Source of the DNA: an uncultured Prochlorococcus sp.
GTDB taxonomy: Bacteria > Cyanobacteriota > Cyanobacteriia > PCC-6307 > Cyanobiaceae
Reading direction: 5' to 3'
DNA: 53,358 bases
Assembly: GCA_902525585.1 (NCBI GenBank)
Contig: CABZHQ010000011.1
Location: 1 to 53,358 of the forward strand
Shown here: positions 25,517 through 34,009 of the stretch, in pieces
Numbering within the stretch: the first letter of the stretch is position 1
Layout: each line of letters opens with the position of its first letter
Notes under the pieces: generated by a model
Database searches by the model: none
The model's input: only the letters and a program-made list of their open reading frames with translations
Told to the model about the DNA's origin: nothing
Translations under genes and position numbers: made by a program

Positions 25517-27008
25517 TAAATGGAGGCAAACTTTTATTTGATTTAAAATACTTCTTTATTTCAATTTTGGAAATAGCTTCTTTTACGAAGTTGTTTAAAA
25601 TTTCCTCTCTCTTACTTATTCTATAAATCTTATCTACTACTTCTTGAATTCCTCCATCTCCCCAGTCTTGCCCATTTTTAAAATATTCAATCAAACTTAG
25701 TCCTACTATTCTTATTAACCAGCCTGCGGTAACTGATTGTATAGATTTAGATAATATTATTTTAGTCAAGCTTGTAGCTAAAGCATGAGAAATAATGGCG
25801 AGACCCCCCTTTAATATTCCTTGTTGAGCCAATGCGCTTAGCAGTGATGTCGCCAAATCTTTTGCATCTTTTTTTGTAAGCTTTATTTCATATATTTTTG
25901 ATAATTCCATTATCATTTGCAGGTTTACGGAGGTAGTAGTTAGGAAATCAACAGCTGGTAGTGGATTAACTAGTATTACTCCTCCTGTTATCCACATATA
26001 TTTATTAATCACTTTATTTGACATCAAATATCTTTGTTCTTGAACTAAATTTTTACTTTTAGTACCTAACTTATTTGAGCGAAAAAGAATATTATCCGCC
26101 AATAATTCTTCACCACTATTATCGAGCGTTTCAATTATTTCTCTAAATAATTTATCTACCTCTGGGACTAAATTTAAAGTATCTGATTTTATATAGGGAG
26201 ATTGTTGAGGTACCGCAATTGTTTGAACAACCGAAATTCTATTTTTTTTAGCAGAAGTTATAGAAATTATATTTTCTTTGATGAGGTTATTTTCATCTCT
26301 AGACCTCAAATCGCATTTATTAAGAACTACTATTATTTTTTTTCCTATTTTCAATAATTCTTTAATTAAATAGTTTTCGTATTTATTTATGTCTTGATCT
26401 AAGACAAAAAGAACTAAATCAGAATTTGATGCTTGTATAATTGTTGCTTTTTCTCTTTTTTCTCCTAATTTAGATGGTTCGAATAAACCAGGGGTATCCA
26501 CAATATTAATGTTTCTTTTTAAGATTGGTATGCGAATTTTATAGCTATTAATTTGCTTTGTCGTACCTATTTTTGCTGATGTTTGTCCGACAATATTTTT
26601 CAATAAAGATCTTGCTATAGATGTTTTCCCAGAGGAACCTGCTCCAAAAAGAGTAACGTTATAGTCTCCTGTTTTTAATTGGGCTTCTAGTTTATTTTTT
26701 TGGTAATTTAACAATTCAACTTTTACTTTATCTTTAATTTTTTCATTAATTTTCTCGACCCCTTCCAAACTTATCTTGGCGGCACCATATGTACTTTTGA
26801 ATGAAAGCATATTTTTTTTATTTTTGTAAATAACTTTATAAACTATTTTTTTAAAAAGTTTTTTATCAATATTGTAAAAGATATACAAAATTATTATTAA
26901 AAATAAAATTGTATAAATATTTACTGCTCTTATTAATATCGATAATAAAATATATAGAAATAAAATATAAATAATATATTTTATATATTTTAACTTCAAG
27001 TAATTCAT
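25509..27008 (-). CDS. Membrane-associated GTPase with DUF697 C terminus
   Basis: 499 residues from the ATG at 27006-27008. Two hydrophobic helices (~8-45), a linker, then a Era/YcjX-like GTPase domain: P-loop GAGSSGKT (122-129), G2 Thr in IGTTKQINSY, G3 DTPGLFE, G4 NKCDLR. The C-terminal ~170 residues are the hydrophobic DUF697 domain (NPLPAVDFLTTTSVNLQMIMELSKIY...). Related proteins are conserved in cyanobacteria and plastids with unclear roles at membranes. A longer frame to 27077 exists but would overlap lspA by 68 bases; the chosen start leaves one base after the lspA TGA. Confidence 0.88.
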   Translation of the reverse strand: MNYLKLKYIKYIIYILFLYILLSILIRAVNIYTILFLIIILYIFYNIDKKLFKKIVYKVIYKNKKNMLSFKSTYGAAKISLEGVEKINEKIKDKVKVELLNYQKNKLEAQLKTGDYNVTLFGAGSSGKTSIARSLLKNIVGQTSAKIGTTKQINSYKIRIPILKRNINIVDTPGLFEPSKLGEKREKATIIQASNSDLVLFVLDQDINKYENYLIKELLKIGKKIIVVLNKCDLRSRDENNLIKENIISITSAKKNRISVVQTIAVPQQSPYIKSDTLNLVPEVDKLFREIIETLDNSGEELLADNILFRSNKLGTKSKNLVQEQRYLMSNKVINKYMWITGGVILVNPLPAVDFLTTTSVNLQMIMELSKIYEIKLTKKDAKDLATSLLSALAQQGILKGGLAIISHALATSLTKIILSKSIQSVTAGWLIRIVGLSLIEYFKNGQDWGDGGIQEVVDKIYRISKREEILNNFVKEAISKIEIKKYFKSNKSLPPFTK

Positions 27009-27009
27009 A

Positions 27010-27468
27010 TCATTGTTTGTTTTTAAAAATTCTATAAAGTAAAAAAATAAACCCAACATTAATAGATATATCAGCAATATTAAATACCGGAAAATTTATA
27101 ATATTTAAATTTATAAAATCAATTACAAATCCTTTCGTAATTCTATCTATTCCATTACCTATAGTTCCACCTAGAATAAAGCTATAAGCAATAAGATCAA
27201 ATTGGTTTAGAGTATTTTTCCTTAATATTAAATATATAAGTAATATTGAAAAAATAATACTTATAAAAGATAAAAATATTCTATTACCACTAAATATGTT
27301 AAATGCTGCTCCGTAATTTTTTACAAAGTCTAATCTAAATAAAAGAAAATCTTTATTTATAAATGTTTTATAATTATAAAACATTAAATATTTCGTAAAT
27401 TGATCTATTAGAATAATAAAAATACTTAAGGATAAGAAATATAATTTTGATTGTAATTTAGTAATCAT
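27010..27468 (-). CDS. lspA: Lipoprotein signal peptidase (signal peptidase II)
   Basis: 152 residues, four membrane helices. Removes the signal peptide from diacylglyceryl-modified prolipoproteins. Conserved segments: IDQFTKYLM (~21-29), VKNYGAAFNIFSG (~49-61), GGTIGNGIDRITKGFVIDFIN (~100-120) and FNIADISINVG (~129-139). The aspartyl catalytic pair should be D117 and D133. Middle gene of a tight leftward set: its ATG overlaps the bioY stop as TAATG, and the GTPase ATG follows its TGA after one base. Confidence 0.96.
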   Translation of the reverse strand: MITKLQSKLYFLSLSIFIILIDQFTKYLMFYNYKTFINKDFLLFRLDFVKNYGAAFNIFSGNRIFLSFISIIFSILLIYLILRKNTLNQFDLIAYSFILGGTIGNGIDRITKGFVIDFINLNIINFPVFNIADISINVGFIFLLYRIFKNKQ

Positions 27469-28037
27469 TATTTGCTTAGTTTTAAACTTTTAATAGGTTT
27501 AATAAGTATTAATAATGGGAGAAGCGTTAAAAAATGATATCCAATTTTACCTACAGAGTATTTCCCTAAATTGTATAAAAATATATTAAATTGACTGTAA
27601 AATATGACTTGTAATAGGTTGTAAAATATTCCAGTCACATGCATAGCACATATTGCTATAAATCCATTTTTTAAAAAGTTGCCAACATAAATTTTATTTC
27701 TTGTATTTAAATTATCAATTATTATGATTAATGGATATAAACCCAATAAATAACCAAAATTAGGAGTGAGTAAATAACCTATTGAGCCTCCTTGATGAAA
27801 GACTGGGGCTATAAATAATCCTAAAATTAGATATATAGAAAATGCTCTGAAAACTACTTTTTTATGAAATATAAGTGTTAGTAAAATTACAGTTGGAATT
27901 TGCCATGTGATAAGCATCTCAAAATTATTATTAGATTCATCGACATATGGTAGTGGGATATAAACAGGAAGCATTGTTGATATTACTAGTGATTGAAGAC
28001 TCACCAGTATCTCAATTAATTTATAAATTTTGAGCAT
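27468..28037 (-). CDS. bioY: Biotin transporter substrate-binding subunit BioY
   Basis: 189 residues, six predicted helices, the S-component fold of energy-coupling-factor transporters. Diagnostic is the central segment IAPVFHQGGSIGYLLTPNFGYLLGLYP (~76-102), the biotin-binding GG..YL..P.FGYL motif. Usually BioY needs an EcfAT module (or works alone at low rate); none is in the window. The downstream lspA start overlaps its stop (TAATG). Divergent from nothing nearby: the MacB-like permease ends 15 bases upstream. Confidence 0.9.
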   Translation of the reverse strand: MLKIYKLIEILVSLQSLVISTMLPVYIPLPYVDESNNNFEMLITWQIPTVILLTLIFHKKVVFRAFSIYLILGLFIAPVFHQGGSIGYLLTPNFGYLLGLYPLIIIIDNLNTRNKIYVGNFLKNGFIAICAMHVTGIFYNLLQVIFYSQFNIFLYNLGKYSVGKIGYHFLTLLPLLILIKPIKSLKLSK

Positions 28038-28052
28038 TATTATAAATTTTAT

Positions 28053-29285
28053 TTATAAACTTCTCAAGGCAACAATAGGATCTAGTTTAGAAGCTCTTTT
28101 TGCAGGTAAAACACCAAAGATTAAACCGATTGATCCTGAAATGATCATGGTGGAAATAGTTGTTGTAATTCCTACTGATGCTGGAAGTGGAGTTATCAAA
28201 GACAAAAGAAAAACACCTGATAATCCTGTTGTTGTTCCTATTAATCCTCCAATTGTAGATAAAATCAATGCCTCAATTAAAAATTGAATTAATATATCTG
28301 ACTGTTTAGCTCCTATTGCTTTTCTAAGACCAATCTCTTCAGTCCTTTCGCTTACAGAAACGAGCATAATATTCATGATTCCTATTCCTCCAACCACTAA
28401 AGATACTGCTCCAATGCCAGCCAATAAAAACGTTAATCCACTTGTTATGTTTGTTACTATATTCAATGCATCTTCCTGTGATCTAACCGCAAAATCATCA
28501 TCTCTGATTATTTTATGTCTTTGCCTTAATAAGTTAGTAATCTGAAATTTAGCGGCACTAGTTGCATTTTTATTTATTGCTTCAACACTAATGAAGCTTA
28601 AACTTACTCCATATGTCGGGTCCTTCCCTGTAATCCTATTGACCATTGTGGTTAATGGAATATAAGCATTTTTGTCTTGATTACTTCCAAATACAGCACC
28701 TTTTGGTTTTAATATTCCGATAATTTCATAAGTGTGGTCTTTAATTCTGATTTTTTCCCCAAGTGATGAAGATTTATCTTTGAAAAATTCGTCTTTAAGA
28801 TCAGGACCTATTACAACATAACTTCTTGCACTATTAACATCACTTTTTGATAAAAATCTTCCCTTATTTACTTCAAAGCTTCTTACTTCAAGAAATTCAG
28901 GAGTAACTCCAGCAATTGATATATTTAAACTTTTAGAATTTGATTGCACTATTTCGTTAGCAGAGATTTGAGGAGCTACTTTTTTAACTGTTGGTACTTG
29001 ATTGCTTATTGCTACTGCATCTTCTAAAACTAGGTTTTTAGGAAATGAAATACCTCTTCTTCTTGTGTCATTATTTCCGGGAACAATGAATAAAACATTG
29101 GCACCTAAATTACTTAATTGGTTTTTTGCTAATGTTTGAGCACCTCTACCAAGTCCAACAAGTGTAATAACTGAAGCATTTCCTATAATTATCCCCAGCA
29201 TTGTTAACGAACTTCTCAATTTGTTCGAAACTAATGTTTTTGTGGCCATGCCTAGGGCTTCTTTTATAGAGATATTCCTAGACAT
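28053..29285 (-). CDS. MacB/FtsX-type ABC transporter permease
   Basis: 410 residues. N-terminal transmembrane helix after SIKEALGMATKTLVSNKLRSSLTMLGIIIGNASVITLVGLG (~6-46), a large extracytoplasmic MacB_PCD domain (~48-260), then three C-terminal helices with GIGIMNIMLVSVSERTEEIGLRKAIGAK (~300-327), the coupling helix signature of FtsX-fold permeases. The cognate ATPase and membrane-fusion subunit are not adjacent. Substrate unknown; homologues export lipids, peptides or macrolides. The first 8 bases overlap the 3' end of pyk. Confidence 0.92.
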   Translation of the reverse strand: MSRNISIKEALGMATKTLVSNKLRSSLTMLGIIIGNASVITLVGLGRGAQTLAKNQLSNLGANVLFIVPGNNDTRRRGISFPKNLVLEDAVAISNQVPTVKKVAPQISANEIVQSNSKSLNISIAGVTPEFLEVRSFEVNKGRFLSKSDVNSARSYVVIGPDLKDEFFKDKSSSLGEKIRIKDHTYEIIGILKPKGAVFGSNQDKNAYIPLTTMVNRITGKDPTYGVSLSFISVEAINKNATSAAKFQITNLLRQRHKIIRDDDFAVRSQEDALNIVTNITSGLTFLLAGIGAVSLVVGGIGIMNIMLVSVSERTEEIGLRKAIGAKQSDILIQFLIEALILSTIGGLIGTTTGLSGVFLLSLITPLPASVGITTTISTMIISGSIGLIFGVLPAKRASKLDPIVALRSL

Positions 29286-31068
29286 ATTTATATTTATCTA
29301 TCGCATCATCATCTTCAATTTGTCCCTTGTAAATAACACCTTCATTAAGCTGGAGGGTAATAAGGTCACCATTATTAATTTGATGATTATCCATATTTTC
29401 TAAATTACAAATTGTGGATATCTTTTTATTATTCTTGTTAAATAAAGCATAAACTTCATTTACATTTTGGTTCGTTACAATACCGGCAATTTTTTTACTC
29501 ATTGGAATATTTTTCATTAGTTCCTTTGGAACAAATAGTATTTCTCCTGGGCAAATTAATGACATATCAAGTTTATTTTTTATTATTCTTGCTTTACCTG
29601 TAACACCTATTTCTCCTATTGAAATTCCTCTTGATAGAATTTTTCTTACTAAACCGACTTTTATTAAATCTGTAGAGCCGCTAATGCCGGTTAGTGTTCC
29701 TGCTGTTTGAACTACTAAATCTCCTTGATTTAGGATCCCCATCTCTTGAGCAATTTGCATAGCTAAACTAAAAGTTTTTGCTGTTCTTTCATCATTTTTA
29801 ACTACTATTGGAGTAACTCCCCAAACAAGTTGCAATCTTCTCGCAACAGTCCTCTCTGTAGTTGTTGCCAATATTGGTGTTGGTGGTCTGAACTTACTTA
29901 CATTTCGAGCGGTAGAGCCTGATTTCGTTAAAGGAATTATAGCTCCAGCATCAAGTTGTCTAGCTATATTACTAACTGCTGCACTAATAGCATTTGGGAT
30001 CGTACTTGGTAAATGGCTTTCAATAGCTTTAAGTGGATAATCCCTTTCAATTCTTCTTGCTATGGTTGCCATAGTTTCTACTGCCTCTACAGGATAATCG
30101 CCAACTGCAGTTTCGTTTGAAAGCATTACTGCATCTGTTCCATCTAGAATTGCATTGGCAACATCACTAACTTCTGCCCTAGTTGGTCTTGGATTCGAGG
30201 CCATTGAGTCAAGCATTTGAGTCGCTGTAATTATTGGAATACCTAATGAATTGGCTTTTCTTATTAATTGCTTTTGTAATAGGGGAACCTCTTCAGCAGG
30301 CATTTCTACTCCCAAATCGCCTCTTGCAACCATAACCCCATCACATAAGGGTAATACAGTATCAATTTGATCAATTGCTTCAAATTTTTCTATTTTTGCG
30401 ACTACTGGTGTTGAATGACCATTTTTGTTTATTAAATCTTTTATTTCGTTTATGTCGGATGGATTTCTTACGAAACTTAGGGCTATCCAATCAACACCTA
30501 CAGATAAGCCGAATTTCAGATCCTCTTTATCTTTCTCTGTTAATGCTTTTACTGATAATTGAACATCTGGGAAATTAACACCTTTATTATTTGAAAGAAC
30601 CCCCCCTACAGTTACGAGGCACTCTAAAAGATTAGCTTTTATGTCAACTTTTTCTACAATCATTTCTATTTTGCCATCATCTAATAATATTCTTTTTCCT
30701 TCACTAACTTCTTGAGAAAGTTTGTCGTAGGTAACATTTGCAATAGTATTTGTACAAACGACTTCATTCGATGTAAGTTTAAATTTATCACCTTTTTTAA
30801 CTTTGACTGGACCATCTTTAAAGCGCCCTAATCTTATTTTTGGGCCCTGAAGATCTTGTAGTATTCCAATATCTATATCTAATTTTTTTGATACTTCTCT
30901 TATAGTTTTTATTCTCTCAGCATGATCATTATGATCACCATGTGAGAAATTTAATCTGAATGTTGTTACTCCAGCTTTAATTAAATCTGTAATTATCTTT
31001 TCAGATTGAGTTGCAGGACCAATAGTTGCTACTATTTTTGTTCTTCTTTTTAAATCAATATTCGACAT
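29278..31068 (-). CDS. pyk: Pyruvate kinase
   Basis: 596 residues, longer than the ~470-residue core enzyme. Core motifs: TVFRLNFSHGDHNDH (~35-49), the active-site helix AKIEKFEAIDQI (~224-235), ARGDLGVEMP (~247-256), and ITATQMLDSMASNPRPTRAEVSDVANAILDGTDAVMLSNETA (~279-320). The C-terminal ~120 residues (from ~475) carry a PEP-utilizer-like swivel domain with ICPGEILFVPKELMKNI, common in cyanobacterial and Bacillus pyruvate kinases. It converts PEP and ADP to pyruvate, supplying pdhB's reaction. Overlaps the ABC permease start by 8 bases. Confidence 0.97.
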   Translation of the reverse strand: MSNIDLKRRTKIVATIGPATQSEKIITDLIKAGVTTFRLNFSHGDHNDHAERIKTIREVSKKLDIDIGILQDLQGPKIRLGRFKDGPVKVKKGDKFKLTSNEVVCTNTIANVTYDKLSQEVSEGKRILLDDGKIEMIVEKVDIKANLLECLVTVGGVLSNNKGVNFPDVQLSVKALTEKDKEDLKFGLSVGVDWIALSFVRNPSDINEIKDLINKNGHSTPVVAKIEKFEAIDQIDTVLPLCDGVMVARGDLGVEMPAEEVPLLQKQLIRKANSLGIPIITATQMLDSMASNPRPTRAEVSDVANAILDGTDAVMLSNETAVGDYPVEAVETMATIARRIERDYPLKAIESHLPSTIPNAISAAVSNIARQLDAGAIIPLTKSGSTARNVSKFRPPTPILATTTERTVARRLQLVWGVTPIVVKNDERTAKTFSLAMQIAQEMGILNQGDLVVQTAGTLTGISGSTDLIKVGLVRKILSRGISIGEIGVTGKARIIKNKLDMSLICPGEILFVPKELMKNIPMSKKIAGIVTNQNVNEVYALFNKNNKKISTICNLENMDNHQINNGDLITLQLNEGVIYKGQIEDDDAIDKYKYV

Positions 31069-31129
31069 ATATAGATAATATTGCTAGATATAAATAAATT
31101 TACCATATCCAAAGTTAGTTATTTATTTC

Positions 31130-31459
31130 ATGGATTTTAAAACTTATCAGAAAAAAGCTAGGGAAACAGCCCAATATCCAAATTTAGGCTCAAATATTAT
31201 TTACCCCACTCTTGGTTTAGTTGGAGAGGGTGGTGAGGTAGCAGAAAAAGTAAAAAAAGTTATAAGAGATAAAAGTGGAATATTTGATAACGAATCAAAA
31301 ATAGGTATTAAAAAAGAGTTAGGAGATGTATTGTGGTACATATCAAATCTTTGTACAGAATTAGATTTTAATTTAGAAGATGTTGCATTACAAAATCTCG
31401 AAAAATTAAAATTAAGAGCTGCTAAAGGAAAGATAATAGGTTCAGGAGATGATAGATAA
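31130..31459 (+). CDS. MazG-like nucleotide pyrophosphohydrolase
   Basis: 109 residues, the single-domain all-alpha NTP-PPase fold. The metal-binding motif EGGEVAEKVKKVIRD (~42-56) followed by KKELGDVLWYISNLC (~71-85) fits the ExxE...ExxD pattern of MazG. It should hydrolyse (d)NTPs to monophosphates, possibly as housecleaning of damaged nucleotides. Isolated rightward gene between leftward pyk and yggT-like genes; its stop is two bases from the convergent YggT gene. Confidence 0.85.
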   Translation: MDFKTYQKKARETAQYPNLGSNIIYPTLGLVGEGGEVAEKVKKVIRDKSGIFDNESKIGIKKELGDVLWYISNLCTELDFNLEDVALQNLEKLKLRAAKGKIIGSGDDR

Positions 31460-31461
31460 GT

Positions 31462-31740
31462 TTAGCTATATCCTAAGCTTGCATACTGGAGATTTGTAAT
31501 TAAGTTTTGAATAACATTTAAAAGTAAAAAAGCTAATAAAGAAGAAATATCAAAACCACCTATTGGGGGGATAATACCTCTAAAAATGTTTAAGTAAGGA
31601 TCTGTGATAGAAGTTAATGCAGATAAAACACCGTTACTCCAATCAATACCAGGAAACCAAGTAAGTAAAATTCTTATTATTAATATGAATGAATAGATTG
31701 ATAAAGTTTGACCTAGAACTGCAAAAATCTCAGATAACAT
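31462..31740 (-). CDS. YggT-family (Ycf19/CCB3-like) membrane protein
   Basis: 92 residues with two hydrophobic helices (~5-28 and ~63-85) around the conserved ILLTWFPGIDWSNGVLSALTSITDPYLNIFRGIIPPIGGFDISSLLAF region. The TDPYLNIFRGIIPP motif is diagnostic of the YggT/Ycf19 family. Roles include cell division-related functions and, for the plastid relative CCB3, cytochrome b6 maturation. It is 35 bases downstream of scpB in a leftward run that begins with ilvA. Confidence 0.88.
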   Translation of the reverse strand: MLSEIFAVLGQTLSIYSFILIIRILLTWFPGIDWSNGVLSALTSITDPYLNIFRGIIPPIGGFDISSLLAFLLLNVIQNLITNLQYASLGYS

Positions 31741-31775
31741 TATCTTAATGTAATTTTAAATATTCTAACATTTAC

Positions 31776-32330
31776 TTATAGTTGCTGCTTATTAATGTGG
31801 CTTCCTATATTTGAGAGATATTCATTACTGACAGCAAAAGTTTGATAAAACTTTTCAGATAATGATATCCAATATGACCTACCATCTTTTTGCTTCCTTT
31901 TGATAATAAACTTCTTATCTAATAATTCTTTAATATGATCATAAGCTCCTGATCCTCGAAGAAGTATAAGATCTGATTGTAGGATCTTTTTTTTGATCGC
32001 AATAGTTGCCAATGTTCTTAATTCGGATGTTTTCAAATCAGAAGGAAGTAAATCATCGACGAATTCATTTAGACTAGATTTTAGTTCGAGAGAAAAACTG
32101 CTATTAACTGCATTTAATTCAATAGCTGAGTTAGGGTTAGAGTATTTTTTTTTTAGCTCTTTAATTGCATCACTTATTGAGTTTATATCAGAATTAGTAA
32201 TTTCTGAAAGATCCTTTTTTGTTATTGGTCTGCCTTTTAAATATAGAACAGCTTCAACTTTAGTAACTAGATCTATATCAGATATTGGCGTGGTATTTAG
32301 ATCAGATTGATTGATTTTAATTACCGAAAT
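31776..32330 (-). CDS. scpB: Segregation and condensation protein B, non-canonical start
   Basis: Kleisin-associated winged-helix protein of the SMC-ScpAB complex. Translated from 32330 it has 184 residues, typical of ScpB: LVTKVEAVLYLKGRPITKKDL (~22-42), FVDDLLPSDLKTSELRTLATIAIKKKI and the second winged helix LRGSGAYDHIKELLDKKFIIKRKQKDGR with SYWISLSEKF. The frame is open to a stop at 32346-32348, yet between there and an internal TTG at 32034-32036 I find no ATG, GTG or TTG. That TTG would delete half the protein. The best candidate is ATT at 32328-32330, three bases after AGGA (32334-32337). Upstream neighbour ilvA ends 21 bases before. Confidence 0.8.
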   Translation of the reverse strand: MSVIKINQSDLNTTPISDIDLVTKVEAVLYLKGRPITKKDLSEITNSDINSISDAIKELKKKYSNPNSAIELNAVNSSFSLELKSSLNEFVDDLLPSDLKTSELRTLATIAIKKKILQSDLILLRGSGAYDHIKELLDKKFIIKRKQKDGRSYWISLSEKFYQTFAVSNEYLSNIGSHINKQQL

Positions 32331-32333
32331 CTT

Positions 32334-32337
32334 TCCT
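32334..32337 (-). promoter_or_regulatory. Ribosome-binding site for scpB's probable ATT start
   Basis: AGGA on the minus strand, three bases before the ATT codon at 32328-32330. The same AGGA-N3-start spacing occurs before the ATG of ribBA at 47992-47994. This is the only ribosome-binding-like signal at the head of the scpB frame, and it is what decides the proposed start. Confidence 0.5.
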
Positions 32338-32351
32338 AATTTACCTTATAT

Positions 32352-33893
32352 TTAATCTGATGCACCAAGGAATAACTTATATGTATCGTTTTGAGTTTCA
32401 TCCCAGAATTTATAGCCTAGAATTCTTACAAATTTGTTCCACTCTAAAATCTCATTTTTATCGATTAAAACTCCAATAACAATTTTCCCTACATCAGCAC
32501 CATAATTCCTGTAGTGAAATACGCTTATAGACCAATTAGATTTCATATTGTTCAAGAAGTTTATTAATGCGCCAGGCCTTTCAGGAAACTCAAATCTGTA
32601 TAAAAGCTCCACAAAGTTTCTATAATCCATCTCTTTAGAATTCTTTGGTAATCTTCCACCTACCATATGTCTGAGATGATTTTTAGATAATTCATCATCA
32701 CTTATGTCAATAAATGAGTACTCGGAATTTCTAAACACATTTAATAGATTTTTTTTATCATTTAACCCATAAACTTGAACTCCTACAAAGATCTGTGCAT
32801 TCTTAGAATTCGACATCCTATAGCTAAATTCAGTTAAATTTCTATTATCAAGTAACTTACAAAAATCAATTAGACTTCCAGCACGCTCAGGTATTTCAAC
32901 AGCCATCATTACTTCTTTGCACTCCCCAAGTTCTGCTCTTTCTGCTACAAATCTAAGCCTCTCAAAATTCATATTTGCACCACATGCAATTGCAACCATT
33001 TTTCTATTTGAATAATTCGAATTTAAAATATCTTTTTTCATTCCTGCTATTGATAAGGCACCTGCAGGCTCTAAAATTGATCTAGTATCCTCAAAAACAT
33101 CTTTTATAGCAGCACATATTTCGTCAGTATTAACTCTAATCATCTTATCTATATATTTTCTCCCAATATCAAAAGTATTTTTACCAATTTTTTTAACTGC
33201 CACTCCATCTGCAAATTGTCCAACAGAGGGTAATTCAACAATTTTTTGTTCTTCCAAGGATTTTGTCATAGCGTCTGCGTCTTCAGGTTCAACGCCAATT
33301 ATTTTTACTTCAGGCCATATTTTTTTAACATATAAAGAAATTCCTGATATCAATCCACCTCCACCAACAGCAATATAAATTGCATAAGGTTTATTTTTTA
33401 ATTGCTGTTCTAGTTCAATAGCTATAGTTCCTTGTCCTGCTATTACATCTGGATCATCAAAAGGATGAATAAAACATAAATTTCTTTCATGGCTAATCCT
33501 TATTGCCTCCTTGTAAGTTTCATCATAATTATCACCAAATAATATAACTTTTGCTTTTAAATTTTTTACTGCATTTACTTTTACTAGAGGTGTTGTAATT
33601 GGCATTAATATGGTTGCTTGGCAATTTAATTTGAGAGCACTTAGAGCAACACCTTGAGCATGATTGCCAGCACTTGAAGTAATTACTCCCTGAGTAAGCT
33701 GCGATTGACTGAGCTTACTCATCTTGTTGTATGCCCCTCTTATTTTGAATGAAAATACATCTTGAAGATCTTCTCTCTTTAGAAAAACTTCATTATTAAG
33801 CGTATTACTTAAATTATGTGCTTTCTCCAGCGGTGTTTTTTTTGCTACTTCATAGACTTCAGCTTGAAGTATTTTTTCAAAATAATCATTCAT
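32352..33893 (-). CDS. ilvA: Threonine ammonia-lyase, biosynthetic
   Basis: 513-residue PLP enzyme that makes 2-oxobutanoate for isoleucine. K50 in FSFKIRGAYNKM forms the Schiff base, SAGNHAQGVAL (~73-83) and the phosphate-binding GGGGLISG follow. The C-terminal third contains two ACT-like regulatory subdomains (~330-405 and ~425-505), each with an ERAGSLIDF or ERPGALINF motif, so feedback inhibition by isoleucine is expected. First gene of a leftward run with scpB and the YggT gene; divergent from dxs across a 116-base gap. Confidence 0.97.
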   Translation of the reverse strand: MNDYFEKILQAEVYEVAKKTPLEKAHNLSNTLNNEVFLKREDLQDVFSFKIRGAYNKMSKLSQSQLTQGVITSSAGNHAQGVALSALKLNCQATILMPITTPLVKVNAVKNLKAKVILFGDNYDETYKEAIRISHERNLCFIHPFDDPDVIAGQGTIAIELEQQLKNKPYAIYIAVGGGGLISGISLYVKKIWPEVKIIGVEPEDADAMTKSLEEQKIVELPSVGQFADGVAVKKIGKNTFDIGRKYIDKMIRVNTDEICAAIKDVFEDTRSILEPAGALSIAGMKKDILNSNYSNRKMVAIACGANMNFERLRFVAERAELGECKEVMMAVEIPERAGSLIDFCKLLDNRNLTEFSYRMSNSKNAQIFVGVQVYGLNDKKNLLNVFRNSEYSFIDISDDELSKNHLRHMVGGRLPKNSKEMDYRNFVELLYRFEFPERPGALINFLNNMKSNWSISVFHYRNYGADVGKIVIGVLIDKNEILEWNKFVRILGYKFWDETQNDTYKLFLGASD

Positions 33894-34009
33894 ATATATA
33901 TTTTTAGCATTAATTATTAATCTAATAAAACATTACATGATCTATTTCAAAAAAAATACTCATTTTGCACCTCCACGTTTTAGATTATATAGATACCAAT
34001 TTTTGTTAA

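Noticed and set aside
27009..27077. Longer start for the GTPase gene
   Set aside because: It would overlap the lspA coding sequence by 68 bases; the ATG at 27006-27008 sits one base after the lspA stop and gives a complete protein.
28030..28287. 85-codon plus-strand ORF opposite the MacB-like permease
   Set aside because: Antisense shadow of a conserved transmembrane region; hydrophilic product has no matches I recognise.
32034..32036. Start of scpB at the internal TTG
   Set aside because: It would remove the first winged-helix domain, which is clearly present in the open frame upstream.
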